Positions 33,427-45,400 of a stretch of DNA of 64,000 nt are shown one piece after another. Within the stretch, counting starts at the first letter, position 1. Every line of letters starts with the position of its first letter. This DNA comes from Petrosia ficiformis (Eukaryota > Porifera > Demospongiae > Haplosclerida > Petrosiidae). Location of the stretch: positions 1 through 64,000 of the forward strand of contig OX345638.1 of assembly GCA_947044365.1 (NCBI GenBank), given 5' to 3'. The notes beneath the pieces were generated by a model. The model was not told the DNA's origin. It made no database searches and was given only the letters and a program-made list of their open reading frames with translations. The translations under genes were made by a program, and so were the position numbers.

Positions 33427-33510
33427 AAACAACGTGACCGCAGCTGGACTCGAACCACTGACCTTTCGATCAAGAGGCTCAAACTCCAACTACTAAGCCA
33501 CACTGCCTCC
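33427..33510 (-). mobile_element. tRNA-derived SINE (5' region)
   Basis: Minus strand GGAGGCAGTGTGGCTTAGTA begins the segment. It has an A-box-like TGGCTTAGTAGTTGG and a perfect B-box GGTTCGAGTCC, then GCTGCGGTCACGTTGTTTCC, a typical tRNA-related head leading into a unique SINE body (to about 33,370). It does not fold as a functional tRNA acceptor stem. Confidence 0.65.
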
Positions 33511-33876
33511 TTAAAGTAAGCATTTGGAAACATAAGGACATCATTATCTCAATGAAGTTTTGCCCCAATCTGGAATGATTGATTTTGCAATGGTGATTAT
33601 ATAGTTCAGGGTTTAGGATTTAGACAATTTATATTCTATTATTATTATTGTTGATGATAAATATGCATGTTTACTATAATAATTAAATATATATACCATC
33701 TGCAAATCTGACACATAACATTAATAATTACTATAACTGCATAATAATAGTGCATAATTATTATATTACATATAATTATTATGTATACAATTAATATATC
33801 TGAGAAAATAAGAGTGCAGTTCTCTCCATGAAATCCATCACAAAGCTCTGTTGATTTATGAAAATTATTAATAATA

Positions 33877-36246
33877 TTAATTTTTATTCATATAATAGAC
33901 ATACCCTCTTTGTAATTGAGTGATAATACAACGAAGAAAAGTATCAGAAAATCCAGGAGTAGACACTTCTACTAATTCAAAAGCTCTTCTTAGCTCTTCA
34001 ACAGCTACCATACTTCTTCTATCAGGAGATACTTGTCTCTCTGGACTACCACCACTAACTTCAACACCTTCAACTATCAACTAATAGTTATAAATTAATA
34101 ATTTATCATTGATTTGCAACACAACATCTCACCCTTTCTAAAACTGGTTGAATCACTCTTTCTATTACAGGTTGATGCACTGTAGACTAAAATATAATTA
34201 TATAATTAGAATAGATTGAATTATATTTTATTACATTTAACGAGTGCTTCTCGTCAAGACTCATTGGTTCTTCACAAACATGTTCTTCTTTAGTTTCTAT
34301 AAGTGTCTCTGGACCACTGAGTATATCACCATTAACAGAAGAATCAACAGAACTTTCCATATCATTGTTTATGTCACTAAATCCTGAGATGGGTAGTTCT
34401 GCTATTGGAGGAGTTGATACATGATTACTTGAAACTGATATTTGTTGATGTTGTGAAATATCACTATGTTTTTTGACATGTGATGGTTCCTTCACAGTAT
34501 CAAACTTCCAATCTGGTGGTTCATCATCATCATCTTCTTCCCTGTTTCGTCTAAGAAATAATTTCATGCTCAAATTATAATTTTTTTAATTATTTAAAAT
34601 GTCTTACTTTGACATGCTGGTATCTTCCGAGTCAGAATCACTTTGATCACCAGAAGCCTTCCATCTCTTGTAACGATCAATCAGATCAACAAGACATGAT
34701 GTCTTTTTTGCATGTTTAACAAATCTATGACGTAGTAACTCTTTTGCACTTGGTCGCTGATTAATACATACAATAATGTCACTACAACACATTATTATAT
34801 TTATTAAAACTTACATTTTTTGGGTCTTTGTTTAAACATAAAGCAACGAACTCTTTAAAACTCTTGGAATAATTACCTATCAATTCTGGAGGATTTGATT
34901 TTGGGATAAGAAATAAAACTCTCATTGGATGTAAATCTGCATGTGGTGGTTGGCCCTGTGCTAATTCAATAGCTGTTATACCAAGAGACCACACATCAGC
35001 CTGAAAAAAAAAACACCTTTATAATAGAGCATTATATTAATTATAATATTAACCTTTGTATCATAAGCTGTTTGAGTAATGACTTCAGGAGCCATCCAAA
35101 ATGGAGTACCTACAAATGTCTTCCTTTTGTTCATGGAATCAGTTAATTGACCAGCTACACCGAAATCTGCTAATTTAACCTGACCATCAGTTGATAACAA
35201 TACATTAGCAGCTACAGCAGAGATATGTATATACAAATTATATATACACATGTCAATATATAATATATATATATGTAGAGAGAGTGAGAGACACCTTTGA
35301 TATCTCGATGCAGCTTTCCTTCTGTATGTAAATAGTCTAAACCACGTAAAATCTCTCGTAATATTGTAGCAATATATACTTCTTCAACAGGTCCAGGCTG
35401 CATCTAATATTGTATAATATAAACATATTTTGAAATAAGATTCATTACTTACTAAATCCAAAGCAGAGCCTCCTCCAAGATATTCCATTATAATCCATAG
35501 TTTAGTTCCCTGGTAATTATAATATCATACTTATCATAAACATGTTAATATGTACCTTCAAATAAGAACCATAATATCTTGTAACATGAGGACTATCACA
35601 TTGAGAAAGAATTGTTATTTCTTGTTGAATATCTTCAATTTCATCCTCAGCTTCTTCCAAGTCAATTATCTTAATCGCTAAGATATGCTTCGTTTGGTTA
35701 TCAATACTAATAGAACAACATTATATAATAACACTATAGAACAACATTATATAATAACACTATAGAACAACATTATATAATAACACTATAGAACAACATT
35801 ATATAATAACACTATAGAACAACATTATATAATAACACTATAGAACAACATTATATAATCACACTATAGAACAACATTATATAATAACACTATAGAACAA
35901 CATTATATAATAACACTGTAGAACAACATTATATAATAACACTGTAGAACAACATTATTATAATAACACTATAGAACAACAACATGACGAATATTACTTA
36001 CCCTTTAAAAACTTCACCAAAGGACCCTTTACCAATCTTCTCTAATCTAGTAAACAACACTTCTGGATCCATTGATGATGAACCCTGTTGAAATATAAAA
36101 TATAATGTTGCCGTAGCAACAATTAGTTTGGGTGAATGTTACACATACAACGAGACATAAAACTAATAGTTGGAACATGTATCTAAATATATCACATTAT
36201 TATGAGATCTTAGGTTGGGTGCGCTTTCTATTTACAGTAACAAAGG

Positions 36247-36279
<33 letters not shown>

Positions 36280-36391
36280 ACCTGCCTAGACCAAATAGTT
36301 ATGTATTGGAAATACATATTATGTATATATGTGTAACATTATATATAACTACAATATGTAATAATAATTATCTCACTGGTAAAGATGTCAT
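33877..36391 (-). CDS. STK24/25/26-like: STE20 GCK-III kinase (MST3/STK25/MST4 type)
   Basis: Exons: 36377-36391, 36002-36084, 35556-35706, 35453-35509, 35295-35403, 35054-35211, 34815-35000, 34608-34756, 34235-34550, 34133-34186, 33877-34080; 493 aa. The first 5-codon exon (MTSLP) is tentative; otherwise the start is [12 protein letters not shown]. Seen: glycine loop [29 protein letters not shown] with the catalytic Lys, [22 protein letters not shown], and activation loop [12 protein letters not shown] with [11 protein letters not shown]. The C-terminal helix [19 protein letters not shown] resembles the region by which GCK-III kinases bind CCM3/PDCD10. These kinases act in STRIPAK, Golgi and cell-polarity signalling. 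The intron between exons 2 and 3 is a minisatellite. The next gene, Rac, is divergent. Confidence 0.9.
35707..35990. repeat. Intronic 25-bp minisatellite with acceptor-like units
   Basis: About eleven near-identical copies of cactatagaacaacattatataataa fill the first kinase-domain intron. Read on the coding strand each unit contains TTCTATAG followed by TG, nearly the same as the real acceptor (TTCTATTAG) of the following exon. Confidence 0.9.
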
Positions 36392-36686
36392 AGTAGAAAC
36401 AGATGATAGAACTAACACTCTAAAACTCTCTTCTTCCTGTCTGGTTTATATTCCTCTATACACACCCACAAACAACATTTTGGGTGGGGACTGTAGATCA
36501 CGTGATCTATGAACAGGGAGGAGCTGTTTCACAGTGAAAACATAAGGGCAGATTGGCATATAGAAAAGCAAGGTCAGTTTTGAAATAAGATCTGTAATAA
36601 GAAAAATAATAATGTACATATATATATATAATATTTGTGAGTGTTTCATACTTTTGTTTACAAGCTGTTGTTAAGTAAGTATAATA

Positions 36687-36744
<58 letters not shown>

Positions 36745-37214
36745 ATATACATATATATTATATTAAATGTATATATAATATATTTATATATTAAATGTAT
36801 ATTATATACATATATATTATATGTACCCATAATTATTATAGTAAATGCACAATACATAAATAAATGTGTAGTTAGGAACTAGGAGATATATATAATTATG
36901 ATATCCACATTATTTAGTGTTGAACTAATTTCTGATATTAAATAGTAAAACTTCATATGTTCTAATGTATCTATTTCATGTGATAGTAATTATATTTATA
37001 ATAAACAACACTTAGCATCAATTTTGTGTAGGTGTGGTTAAGTTAAAAATAGTAACACACAAACCACAGTTCTATTTATAGTAACATTGCCTTGGCAACT
37101 TAGCAACATTCCATTAATCAGCAACTGTTACAAATATGTTTGTTTTTAGAACAGATGGGAAGTGTAGCTCTTTGTTTATAACAATTATATCTTTAGTACT
37201 AGGTTGTATTTGTC
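36392..37214. promoter_or_regulatory. Shared upstream region of the kinase (-) and Rac (+) genes
   Basis: About 820 bp between divergent start codons, with (AT)n runs at 36,249-36,280 and 36,684-36,830. No further exon is obvious. A Rac 5' UTR intron cannot be excluded. Confidence 0.4.
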
Positions 37215-37916
37215 ATGGCTAAAACTGAAAGAGATATTAAATGTGTAGTTGTGGGTGATGGGTCTGTTGGTAAGACATGCATGTTGATATCATATACAAC
37301 TAACTCGTTTCCTGGAGAATATGTTCCAACAATGTAAGTTATTATTATTATTATATAATATTTGATTATAATTGGCTTTTGTTTTTATAGTTTTGATAAT
37401 TACACAGCTAATGTGTTTGTTGATGGACGACCAATTAGCTTAGGATTATGGGATACAGCTGGTCAAGATGATTATGATAGACTCCGCCCTCTATCATATC
37501 CTGATACAGATGTGTTTCTTATCTGTTTTTCTTTAGTTAATCCTAATTCATTTGCTAATGTTGCTGATAAATGGTCACCTGAAATCACTCATCACGCACC
37601 AGGTAATAATAATGTGTAATAAATCTCATATTTTATACATATGTATGTTATGTTAGGTGTGCCAAAGATACTGGTAGGTACTAAACTAGATTTACGAGAT
37701 AATCCTGCTGAAATTGATAGACTTAGAGGACGAAATCAGAGGCCAGTCACACCAGCTCAAGGAGATGCAATGAGAAAAAAGATAACTGCTATATCTTATA
37801 AGGAATGTTCCGCATTGACACAAGCTGGATTAAAAGATATATTTGATGAAGCTATCAAAGTGGTTTTATTTCCAGATCAACAGAAAAAGAAGAAGTCTAA
37901 ATGTACTATCCTTTAA
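37215..37916 (+). CDS. RAC1-like: Rac-family small GTPase
   Basis: Three exons (37215-37333, 37391-37602, 37657-37916) give 196 aa. Seen: P-loop GDGSVGKT, effector loop [13 protein letters not shown], switch [23 protein letters not shown] base recognition, Rho-type insert around residues 125-140, SAL motif (CSALTQ), polybasic KKKKSK and CAAX box CTIL, predicting geranylgeranylation. [11 protein letters not shown] and the overall sequence favour Rac over Cdc42 or Rho. It acts at the plasma membrane in actin regulation. Two small oddities against vertebrate Rac1: four extra N-terminal residues, and Ser where Rac1 has Ala13. Confidence 0.93.
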
Positions 37917-38213
37917 AGTGTTTTAAGTAATAATTCATGTTAATCTTTTATCACTGAATGTGGCCAACCATTGCCAACCAGTAATTTGATCTTCAAACTT
38001 TGTGTCTGTTCTGTTTCAGTTACAACATTATTTTCGTTGCTATGCAAATACTTTTACATCTCATGTCCTCAAAACTTGTAGAATGTTTTCATAAATTATT
38101 ATAGATAACTATTATTATAATTATTATTATAAATTTGAAATTCTAGCAATTAGATTTTTGATATAGTCATTAAAGTGCTAGCTAGCTAATAAATAAAGTG
38201 GGTGTGGTATTAT

Positions 38214-40047
38214 ATGACAATGAAAGTTACACTGCTCAAACATCCTATAATATTTTTGATAGTTATGCTAATTGTTATAATTTCTGGAGGTCAGTTTTAT
38301 AAATATTACCATAAAGGTTGTCATAAATATTATTTTTAGTTTTGTATTTCAATATTAGCAACAGTGAAGAGGATAGGTGTGTTATTAGATATTATAATGA
38401 TTGTGATTATAATTATAACGTGTTTCTACAGTGAACATCTCACAGAACTGATAAATTCTAGACTGAAGTTGGCTCTTGTTGAAGTAAGACTAATAATATT
38501 AATTAATATATTATAATAATTCATAATGTATTTACAGCATCAAAAAGAAACTGAATTCAGACTACGTTATCTTGAAGAAGAGTAATAATTTTTCCAGGTA
38601 ATTAGTTTATAGTAATTAAATATATTTCTATTTATAAATAGTGTGAAGTTTCGAACTGCACCTGGTCGTGTGGAATCTGTCATTAACAAGTACTAGTAAT
38701 ATACGAGTACCTTTATATCTTCATAATATTTATAAATAATAGGAAATCAAAATACCCTTTTGTAAAGATTCTTAATGAGTCTGAAAGAAAGCGTATATTA
38801 ATATCAGGTGGTGCGGGATTTGTAGGATCTCATCTTGTTGACAGATTAATGAAAGATGGTCATGAGGTATTATAATTATTACTATTTGTATTGCCATGGC
38901 AACCATTTGGGGTATTATAATCATCAGGTTACTGTTGTTGATAACTTCTTTACTGGAAGAAAAAGGAATGTTGATACATGGTTAATTAATTAATATTAGT
39001 TTCTATGAATAATTATAATTAATAATAGGATTGGACATGAAAATTTTGAACTAATAAATCATGATGTGGTAGAACCATTAATGATAGAAGGTAACTAATA
39101 TTATTATTATGTATTATAAATATAATGTTTGTATTTATTATAGTGGATGAAATATATCATTTAGCTTCTCCAGCGTCACCTGTTAAATATATGTATAATC
39201 CAACTAAAACAATTAAAACTAACACAATTGGAACATTAAATATGTTAGGTAATTAGTTAATAATTACCCGATTGATTGATTGATTATTATATTATTATAT
39301 TAGGACTTGCTAAACGAGTCAAGGCAAGAATTTTATTAGCTTCTACTTCAGAAGTGTATGGAGATCCTGAGGTTTGATAATTAATATTGTATTTGCAGTG
39401 TTGCTGTAATCTTCATCTCTTTAGAAACATCCTCAATCTGAAAGTTACTGGGGACATGTTAATCCTATTGGTCCTAGAGCATGTTATGATGAAGGAAAGA
39501 GAGTTGCAGAAACAATGATGTATGCGTATGCAAAACAAGTGTGTTGTATATTTAAATAAATGAATAAATAAATTAATAATAATATAAACTACAGGATCAT
39601 GTTGATGTAAGAGTAGCAAGAATATTTAATACATATGGTCCACGAATGCATATGTATGATGGTATGTATTATTATTAATTATCTTTATAAAGTATTATAA
39701 TAATAACAATAGGACGAGTTGTCAGTAACTTCATAATGCAAGCTCTTAAAGGAGAGGATTTGACAGTAAATTTATAATCACAATAATTATAATTATTTGA
39801 AAAATTAATTAATTAGGTATTCTCTCCGGGAAATCAAACTCGTTCTTTCATGTACGTGTCAGATTTAATTAATGGATTAATTACTCTGATGAATTGTAAT
39901 TACACAAAACCTGTTAATCTGGTTAGAATAACGTGTGTGTAATAATGTAATTTATTATTATTATTATTAGGGTAACCCTGATGAACATACTATTATAGAG
40001 TTTGCTACAATAGTGAGAAAAGAAACAGGTGATCATTATTATTATTA

Positions 40048-40078
<31 letters not shown>

Positions 40079-40264
40079 AAAGGGAGTATCTCTAAAATTA
40101 CTAAACTTCCAAAACAAACTGATGATCCTCAAAAAAGACGACCTGATATCACTTTAGCTAAACGAGTTTTAAACTGGTACCCTGTTGTTTCACTTGAAGA
40201 TGGGATAAGAGAGACTACAGCTTTCTTTAAAAATGAGTTGTCAAAAACAAATATACACAAATAA
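38214..40264 (+). CDS. UXS1: UDP-glucuronate decarboxylase (UDP-xylose synthase)
   Basis: Sixteen exons: 38214-38289, 38359-38376 (18 nt), 38446-38483, 38538-38581, 38642-38689, 38743-38866, 38928-38980, 39029-39090, 39144-39248, 39304-39371, 39425-39538, 39595-39661, 39713-39765, 39817-39921, 39971-40028, 40083-40264; 404 aa. An N-terminal hydrophobic segment ([12 protein letters not shown]) predicts a type II Golgi/ER anchor. Extended-SDR features: [11 protein letters not shown] dinucleotide site, [31 protein letters not shown] (catalytic Tyr-x-x-x-Lys), [10 protein letters not shown]. It converts UDP-glucuronate to UDP-xylose, the donor that starts glycosaminoglycan chains. In exon 3 the upstream AG (tctacag) would hit a stop, so the downstream cacag acceptor is chosen. 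Confidence 0.93.
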
Positions 40265-40452
40265 CTAAATTTCTGTTAAACTTGTTATATATATATATAT
40301 ATATATACATGTATTTTGAATCATACTATGCTAGAATCTAAGTTTATTAATAAAAGTGTATCAGGAAATTGTCTGTTGAGCCACACCCTTCCATAAGAAG
40401 GGTGTGTTATAGGTGAGGTGGTGTTGTTTATACATCATACCGGAAGACAAAG
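40265..40452. other. UXS1-SLC49A3 intergenic spacer
   Basis: 188 bp with an (AT)n tract at 40,286-40,306, an AATAAA at about 40,351 that could serve UXS1, and a 10-bp inverted repeat (acacccttcc/ggaagggtgt type) near 40,383-40,404 upstream of the next start. Confidence 0.4.
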
Positions 40453-42664
40453 ATGAGTGATTCTGAAGTTAATTCTGAAACTAGCTCTCTGTTACCCTCA
40501 AACAAGAATAATGAGTTTAAAGCGAAAACATACAAAACTAGATGGCTGGTTCTTGCAGTATTTTTTCTTCATCTCTTAGATACAAATATAACATGGAGTA
40601 ATGTTGATTCCATTGCTGATGTGGCTAAATGCTACTACAATGTTGATGTTCTTTGGATAAACTCTCTCTCGTATTTATATTTCGTAACTTACACATTGTT
40701 TTTTGTTTTAGCTACTTGGTTTCTTGAGAAGTATGGTTTACGTTGGGCAGCTATTGTATCTGGATGCTTCAATGCTGCAGGTGCATGGCTAAGATTCTCT
40801 GGTGCAGGTAAATATTATAGTACATACATAATTATAATTATATATATCATTATTATATATGTATTATATATATGTATGGTAGTAACCTTGCAACTATGGC
40901 TAATTAGGACTACTATATGTAATTATACTATCATGCATTATTATATATGTGGGAATAGTCTCAAATTATAAATGATTAAGAACCACCTAAAATGTGTCAT
41001 CCACAACGTTTACTACTTACTACATCTACAAGACTGACAAAAGTATGTTTGCTCTTGATCCTGGCTTTCCAATGTATATAATATAACAGATTGTGGTCAG
41101 ATGTTTAATGGGGGATAGGGAGTCTGCCCTCTAGGGAAACTGTTGCAAAATCATGCAATTTTGTGTCCTGCATAATTAGATATTGTACTCATTCATTATT
41201 CCATAGATCCTAACTATTTCTGGCTACTGTTGGTGGGTCAGGCATTGTCTTCAGTTCCAAACATAATAGAATGGAGTGCTCCTTCTCTTCTCTCTGCTGT
41301 CTGGTTTCCTCCCAATGAAAGAGCTTTTGCAACAGCATCCACTGGAGGAACTGCACCTCAGGTATAACAGTAACACTATCAGAACTAAATAAGGACACTA
41401 TCTCTTTTTAGGTTGGAGTACTCATTAGTCTTTTACTTGGTCCACTGTTAGTACGTAGTTCACAGACAAAGGCAGTATGTCATAGTAATCACAGTGTATT
41501 ACATAATTCAGAAGAATATCTTGACTGGCGATCTACTATTCATAACCAGATGTTATATTATCTATTAGGACAAGCTGTATTTGCAACACTTCTAATGCCA
41601 ATTGCTTTCTGTGAGTTAAATATCTTTATATTTACATGTCATTAACTATTATTTATCAGTGATTCCTAGTGCACCTCCAATTCCACCTAGTGTTTCAAAA
41701 CATATTGAAGATAAAACAGAGAAGAAATCACTGGGACATTCGTTAATATCACTTATGAAGAATGTAAACTTCATGTTGTTTTTGATTGTATTTGGTTAGT
41801 ATAATAATCTACAATTATAATATCATATCATATCATTGATGATACAGGTGTATTATTAGGTGTATCTGGTGTATATATTACTATATTTGAGGAACTGTTG
41901 ATAAAAGTTGGATATGGAGATTATCAACATCAAATGGCATATCTTGGTTTAGCCATACAAGTCACAGCTATATCTGGATTAATATTCATTGGAAGATGGA
42001 TAGATTATACAAAAACATTTTAGTTAGTAGAATCTAATCACTAAGATTATAATAATTACTATTATCATTACAGTGCTTCTACTTTAACACTGTGTATTGG
42101 TAGTACTGTTACTGCTATAGGTTTTGCAGTTTGTGTTCAGTTTCATTTACACTTCTACATAATATGTGTATTCCTGTCACTGGCTGTGTAAGTATTATCT
42201 CATTATAATTGTATTCTCTTATATTATTATTGTACAGTGGTTTTGTAGTAACATTTCAAGGATTAGGGTATGAATTTGGAGTTGAAATGACATTTCCAAT
42301 ACAAGAGAGTATATCTGCAGGATTATTGAATGCCATTTCACAAGTAAGTTAGTAGCAATAGTAACAATATGTATTATTATAATATATTAGATTTTAGCTA
42401 CTCTAATGACAGTTCTATGTACTGCTATGGTAAGAAGTAAATGGTCTGTCTATGCTAACTGGTTTATAGCTGGTTCATTACTATTAGCTACAATATTACA
42501 AGGTAAGACCACAACACATTATTAGAATGTTTAATTATTATTATCTTGTAGTATTTATTAAACCTGTGTTAAGAAGAGTAAAATTAGACTCTCCAGAAAT
42601 TGCCGACAAAAGAACAAATTGTCTTTCTAGGTATTCATCTGATAGAAAAGTGGATATACAATAA
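40453..42664 (+). CDS. SLC49A3-like: Major facilitator transporter, SLC49 family (MFSD7-like)
   Basis: Nine exons: 40453-40807, 41207-41361, 41412-41610, 41660-41794, 41848-42022, 42074-42187, 42238-42343, 42391-42502, 42552-42664; 487 aa. About twelve hydrophobic helices. The N-tail ETSSLLP has an acidic dileucine-like motif. Family-like stretches: KTRWLVLAVFFLHLLDTNIT, WFPPNERAFATA, IPSAPPIPPS at the central loop, RWIDYTKTF in the L8-9 loop, and EFGVEMTFPIQESISAG. These fit SLC49A3 best among the FLVCR-type transporters; substrate cannot be told. The C-tail is short. The stop lies 7 bp from the stop of PCCB on the other strand. Confidence 0.8.
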
Positions 42665-42671
42665 TATGTTT

Positions 42672-44873
42672 TTATAATGGTATATTTCCATGTTTCTTCC
42701 ATGGTAATGTTTGTTTCTTTGTGAGAAGTATTTTTAGATCATGACATAATCTTTTTCTTGTTGTACTTGGTTCAATTATGTCATCTATAAATCCTATAAT
42801 ATTTTTATTTAATTATAATATAATATTATAATAAATATAATACCTCTAGCTGCTGCTTGAAATGGAGTACATAAAGTGTTTTCATATTCATTTTGCAATT
42901 GTGTCATTTCTGAATGTATATATAGATTTACATTTACAGATGATATATATAGCTAACCTGATTGGTCCTTCCCTCTGTGTAGTATAGCTACAGCACCCTG
43001 TATAATTATCATTACTTTCTATTAGTTAATACTCTGTTTCACTCACTTTGGCTCCCATTACAGCAATCTCAGCTGAAGGCCAAGCATAATTAACATCACC
43101 CCTCAAGTGTTTTGAGCTCATCACATCATATGCACCACCATAAGCTTTTCTTGTTATAATAGTTAGTTTGGGAACAGTAGCTTCAGCATATGCATATAAT
43201 AGTTTAGCACCATGTTTAATAATTCCACCATATTCTTGATCGGTACCTTAGTGATATTAGTGTATAAACATGTTGCTAGTTAACATTACGATTACCTGGT
43301 AAAAATCCTGGTACATCAACAAATGTAATTAATGGAATATTAAATGCATCACAAAATCTCACAAATCTAGCTCCTTTTACTGATGCATTAATATCAAGAC
43401 AACCTGTTAATAATATCATCATGAAATAGTTACAATGATATTTTATTATACCTGCTTTCTGGTTAGGTTGATTTGCTACTATACCAACTGTATGGCCTCC
43501 TAACCTACCAAATCCAACTACAATATTACGAGCATAGTCTGGCATTATTTCAAAAAGGTCTTCTTCATCCAAAATAGATTCAACAACATGTAATATATTA
43601 TAGGGCTGATCAGAAGAATATGGTATCAAATAATTAAGACCAGGTATTAAACGATCACTGTAATTGAATATATTAAGTAAAATAGGGATCATGTGACTGT
43701 CACATGACATCTAAGATAGTGTGTATGTTGTACCTTGGATCATGTGTGTGTCTTATCGGCACATTATCTCTATTACTGAGAGGTAAGAAATCAATCAATT
43801 CACGTACTCTACAGCATATTAATAATAATGAATTATTCATAATACCATTGATCCTCACTGTGAAAGAGCATCAACATCATTATCAAAAGCTTTGTGTACA
43901 ACCCCTTTATAATTAAACAGTTAATTAATAGTATAATTATAAATAATATTACCTGATTTTTTGGTGTGCGTACCAGCACCTCCTAATTCTTGTTCAGAAA
44001 CAATTTCATTGGTCACTTCCTACTTAACATCATCAACTAATTATATTAATATAAAATTTAACTACCTCAAGAACTTTTGGTCCAGTAACAAACATATATG
44101 AAGTATCCTGAAAATATCCTGATATTAGTATTCTAGCGAAATAAATATTACTTGTTTACCTTCACCATAAATGTGAAATCAGTGATAGCAGGAGAATAAA
44201 CTGCTCCTCCTGAAATAATTATAAATTATAAGACATGACTTTATAAGGTAAAAGGGGAGTCACAAGTAACACCACATGCAGGGAGGGGACATTGGTTAAA
44301 TGATGACTCACAAGTGAATACCACATTGTTTGATGTGAAAACATTATGGTAACCATCATTCATACCTGCAGGTCCCATTATTAATGATATTACTCCAGAC
44401 ATAAGTACCACATGCAGGAAGGGGACATTGGTTAAATGATGATGACTCACAAGTGAATACCACATTGTTTGATGTGAAAACATTATGGTTAAAGTTTGCA
44501 TGCAGCATTATGGTAACCATCATTCATACCTGCACATGGTCCCATTATTAATGATATTTGAGGTATTACTCCAGACATAAGTACATTTCGCTAAATAATT
44601 AAGATAAGAATTATACTTGATACACACATTATTATTACTAGAAATATATCAGCATATCCGGCCAATGAATCTACTCCCTCCTGTATTCTAGCACCACCAG
44701 AATCATTAAGACCAATCACAGGAGCACCAATCTCTGCAGCTTTGTCCATTACCTATTTCACTTGTTATAATATTTCAATCATAATTATAATTAATTACCT
44801 TGCAAATTTTACGAGCATTCATACTAGAAAGACTACCTCCATACACTGTAAAATCCTGATGTATTATAATTAC

Positions 44874-44919
<46 letters not shown>

Positions 44920-45381
44920 TACCTGACTGAAGAGTAGTACCGGTCTTCCATTAATTAACCCATGTCCTGTTACAACTCCGTCACCTGGGAACTATATATA
45001 TACAGCAATACTTATTCTCATAATTTATATAATTATACAAACATACTTTCTTCTTTGGATCGTCCATTCCAAAATCACCACATGTGTGTTCAACAAACAT
45101 ATCATATTCTTGAAATGTATTATGATCAACAAGTAACTCGACTCTTTCTCTAGCAGTTAATTTGCCCTGTAGAATACACTTCAATAATTGTATTATTATG
45201 ATAGTATATATACCGATTGATGTTGTTTATCTTGTCTCTCAATTCCTCCTCCTAGTAATGCTTTCCTTTTCTTCTCTTCCAATGAGGTTGAGAAACAGGT
45301 AAATAATCCAACATTATGACTGGAAAACTGAATCCTCCTGATGTATGTGGTGAATACCCTCACATTCAACAGTGCAGCCAT
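42672..45381 (-). CDS. PCCB: Propionyl-CoA carboxylase beta subunit, mitochondrial
   Basis: Seventeen exons: 45214-45381, 45047-45166, 44923-44991, 44799-44855, 44639-44752, 44530-44590, 44160-44209, 44066-44107, 43953-44019, 43859-43904, 43734-43808, 43452-43657, 43296-43403, 43047-43246, 42958-42997, 42844-42909, 42672-42793; 536 aa, close to human PCCB. The N-terminus [18 protein letters not shown] is a basic, mitochondrial-type presequence. Carboxyltransferase signatures: [78 protein letters not shown], and C-terminus HGNIPL. It carries carboxybiotin to propionyl-CoA in the catabolism of odd-chain fatty acids, Val, Ile, Met and Thr. The intron after the MGPCAG exon holds a broken exon copy. 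Head-to-head with MSL2. Confidence 0.95.
44236..44590 (-). repeat. Tandem partial exon duplication inside PCCB
   Basis: A ~170-bp segment occurs twice (about 44,255-44,405 and 44,406-44,590), sharing aggggacattggttaaatga and ttgtttgatgtgaaaaca. Both contain the exon encoding [12 protein letters not shown] plus its gtatga donor. The outer copy (44,530-44,590) is intact. The inner one reads [14 protein letters not shown], missing the codons between VI and SL, and lacks the upstream RNV and acceptor, so it should not be spliced. Confidence 0.85.
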
Positions 45382-45400
45382 CTTGTAGGTGTGTTCACAA
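45382..45400. promoter_or_regulatory. 19-bp head-to-head gap, PCCB and MSL2
   Basis: Only 19 bp separate the ATG codons of PCCB (45,381, minus) and MSL2 (45,401, plus). Transcripts must start inside each other's coding sequence or from upstream 5' exons, so a shared, overlapping bidirectional promoter is likely. An alternative downstream start for MSL2 exists at 45,407. Confidence 0.7.

Noticed and set aside
38427..38446. Use of the tctacag acceptor for UXS1 exon 3
   Set aside because: It puts a stop in frame; the next AG (cacag) keeps the frame and gives a sensible helix.
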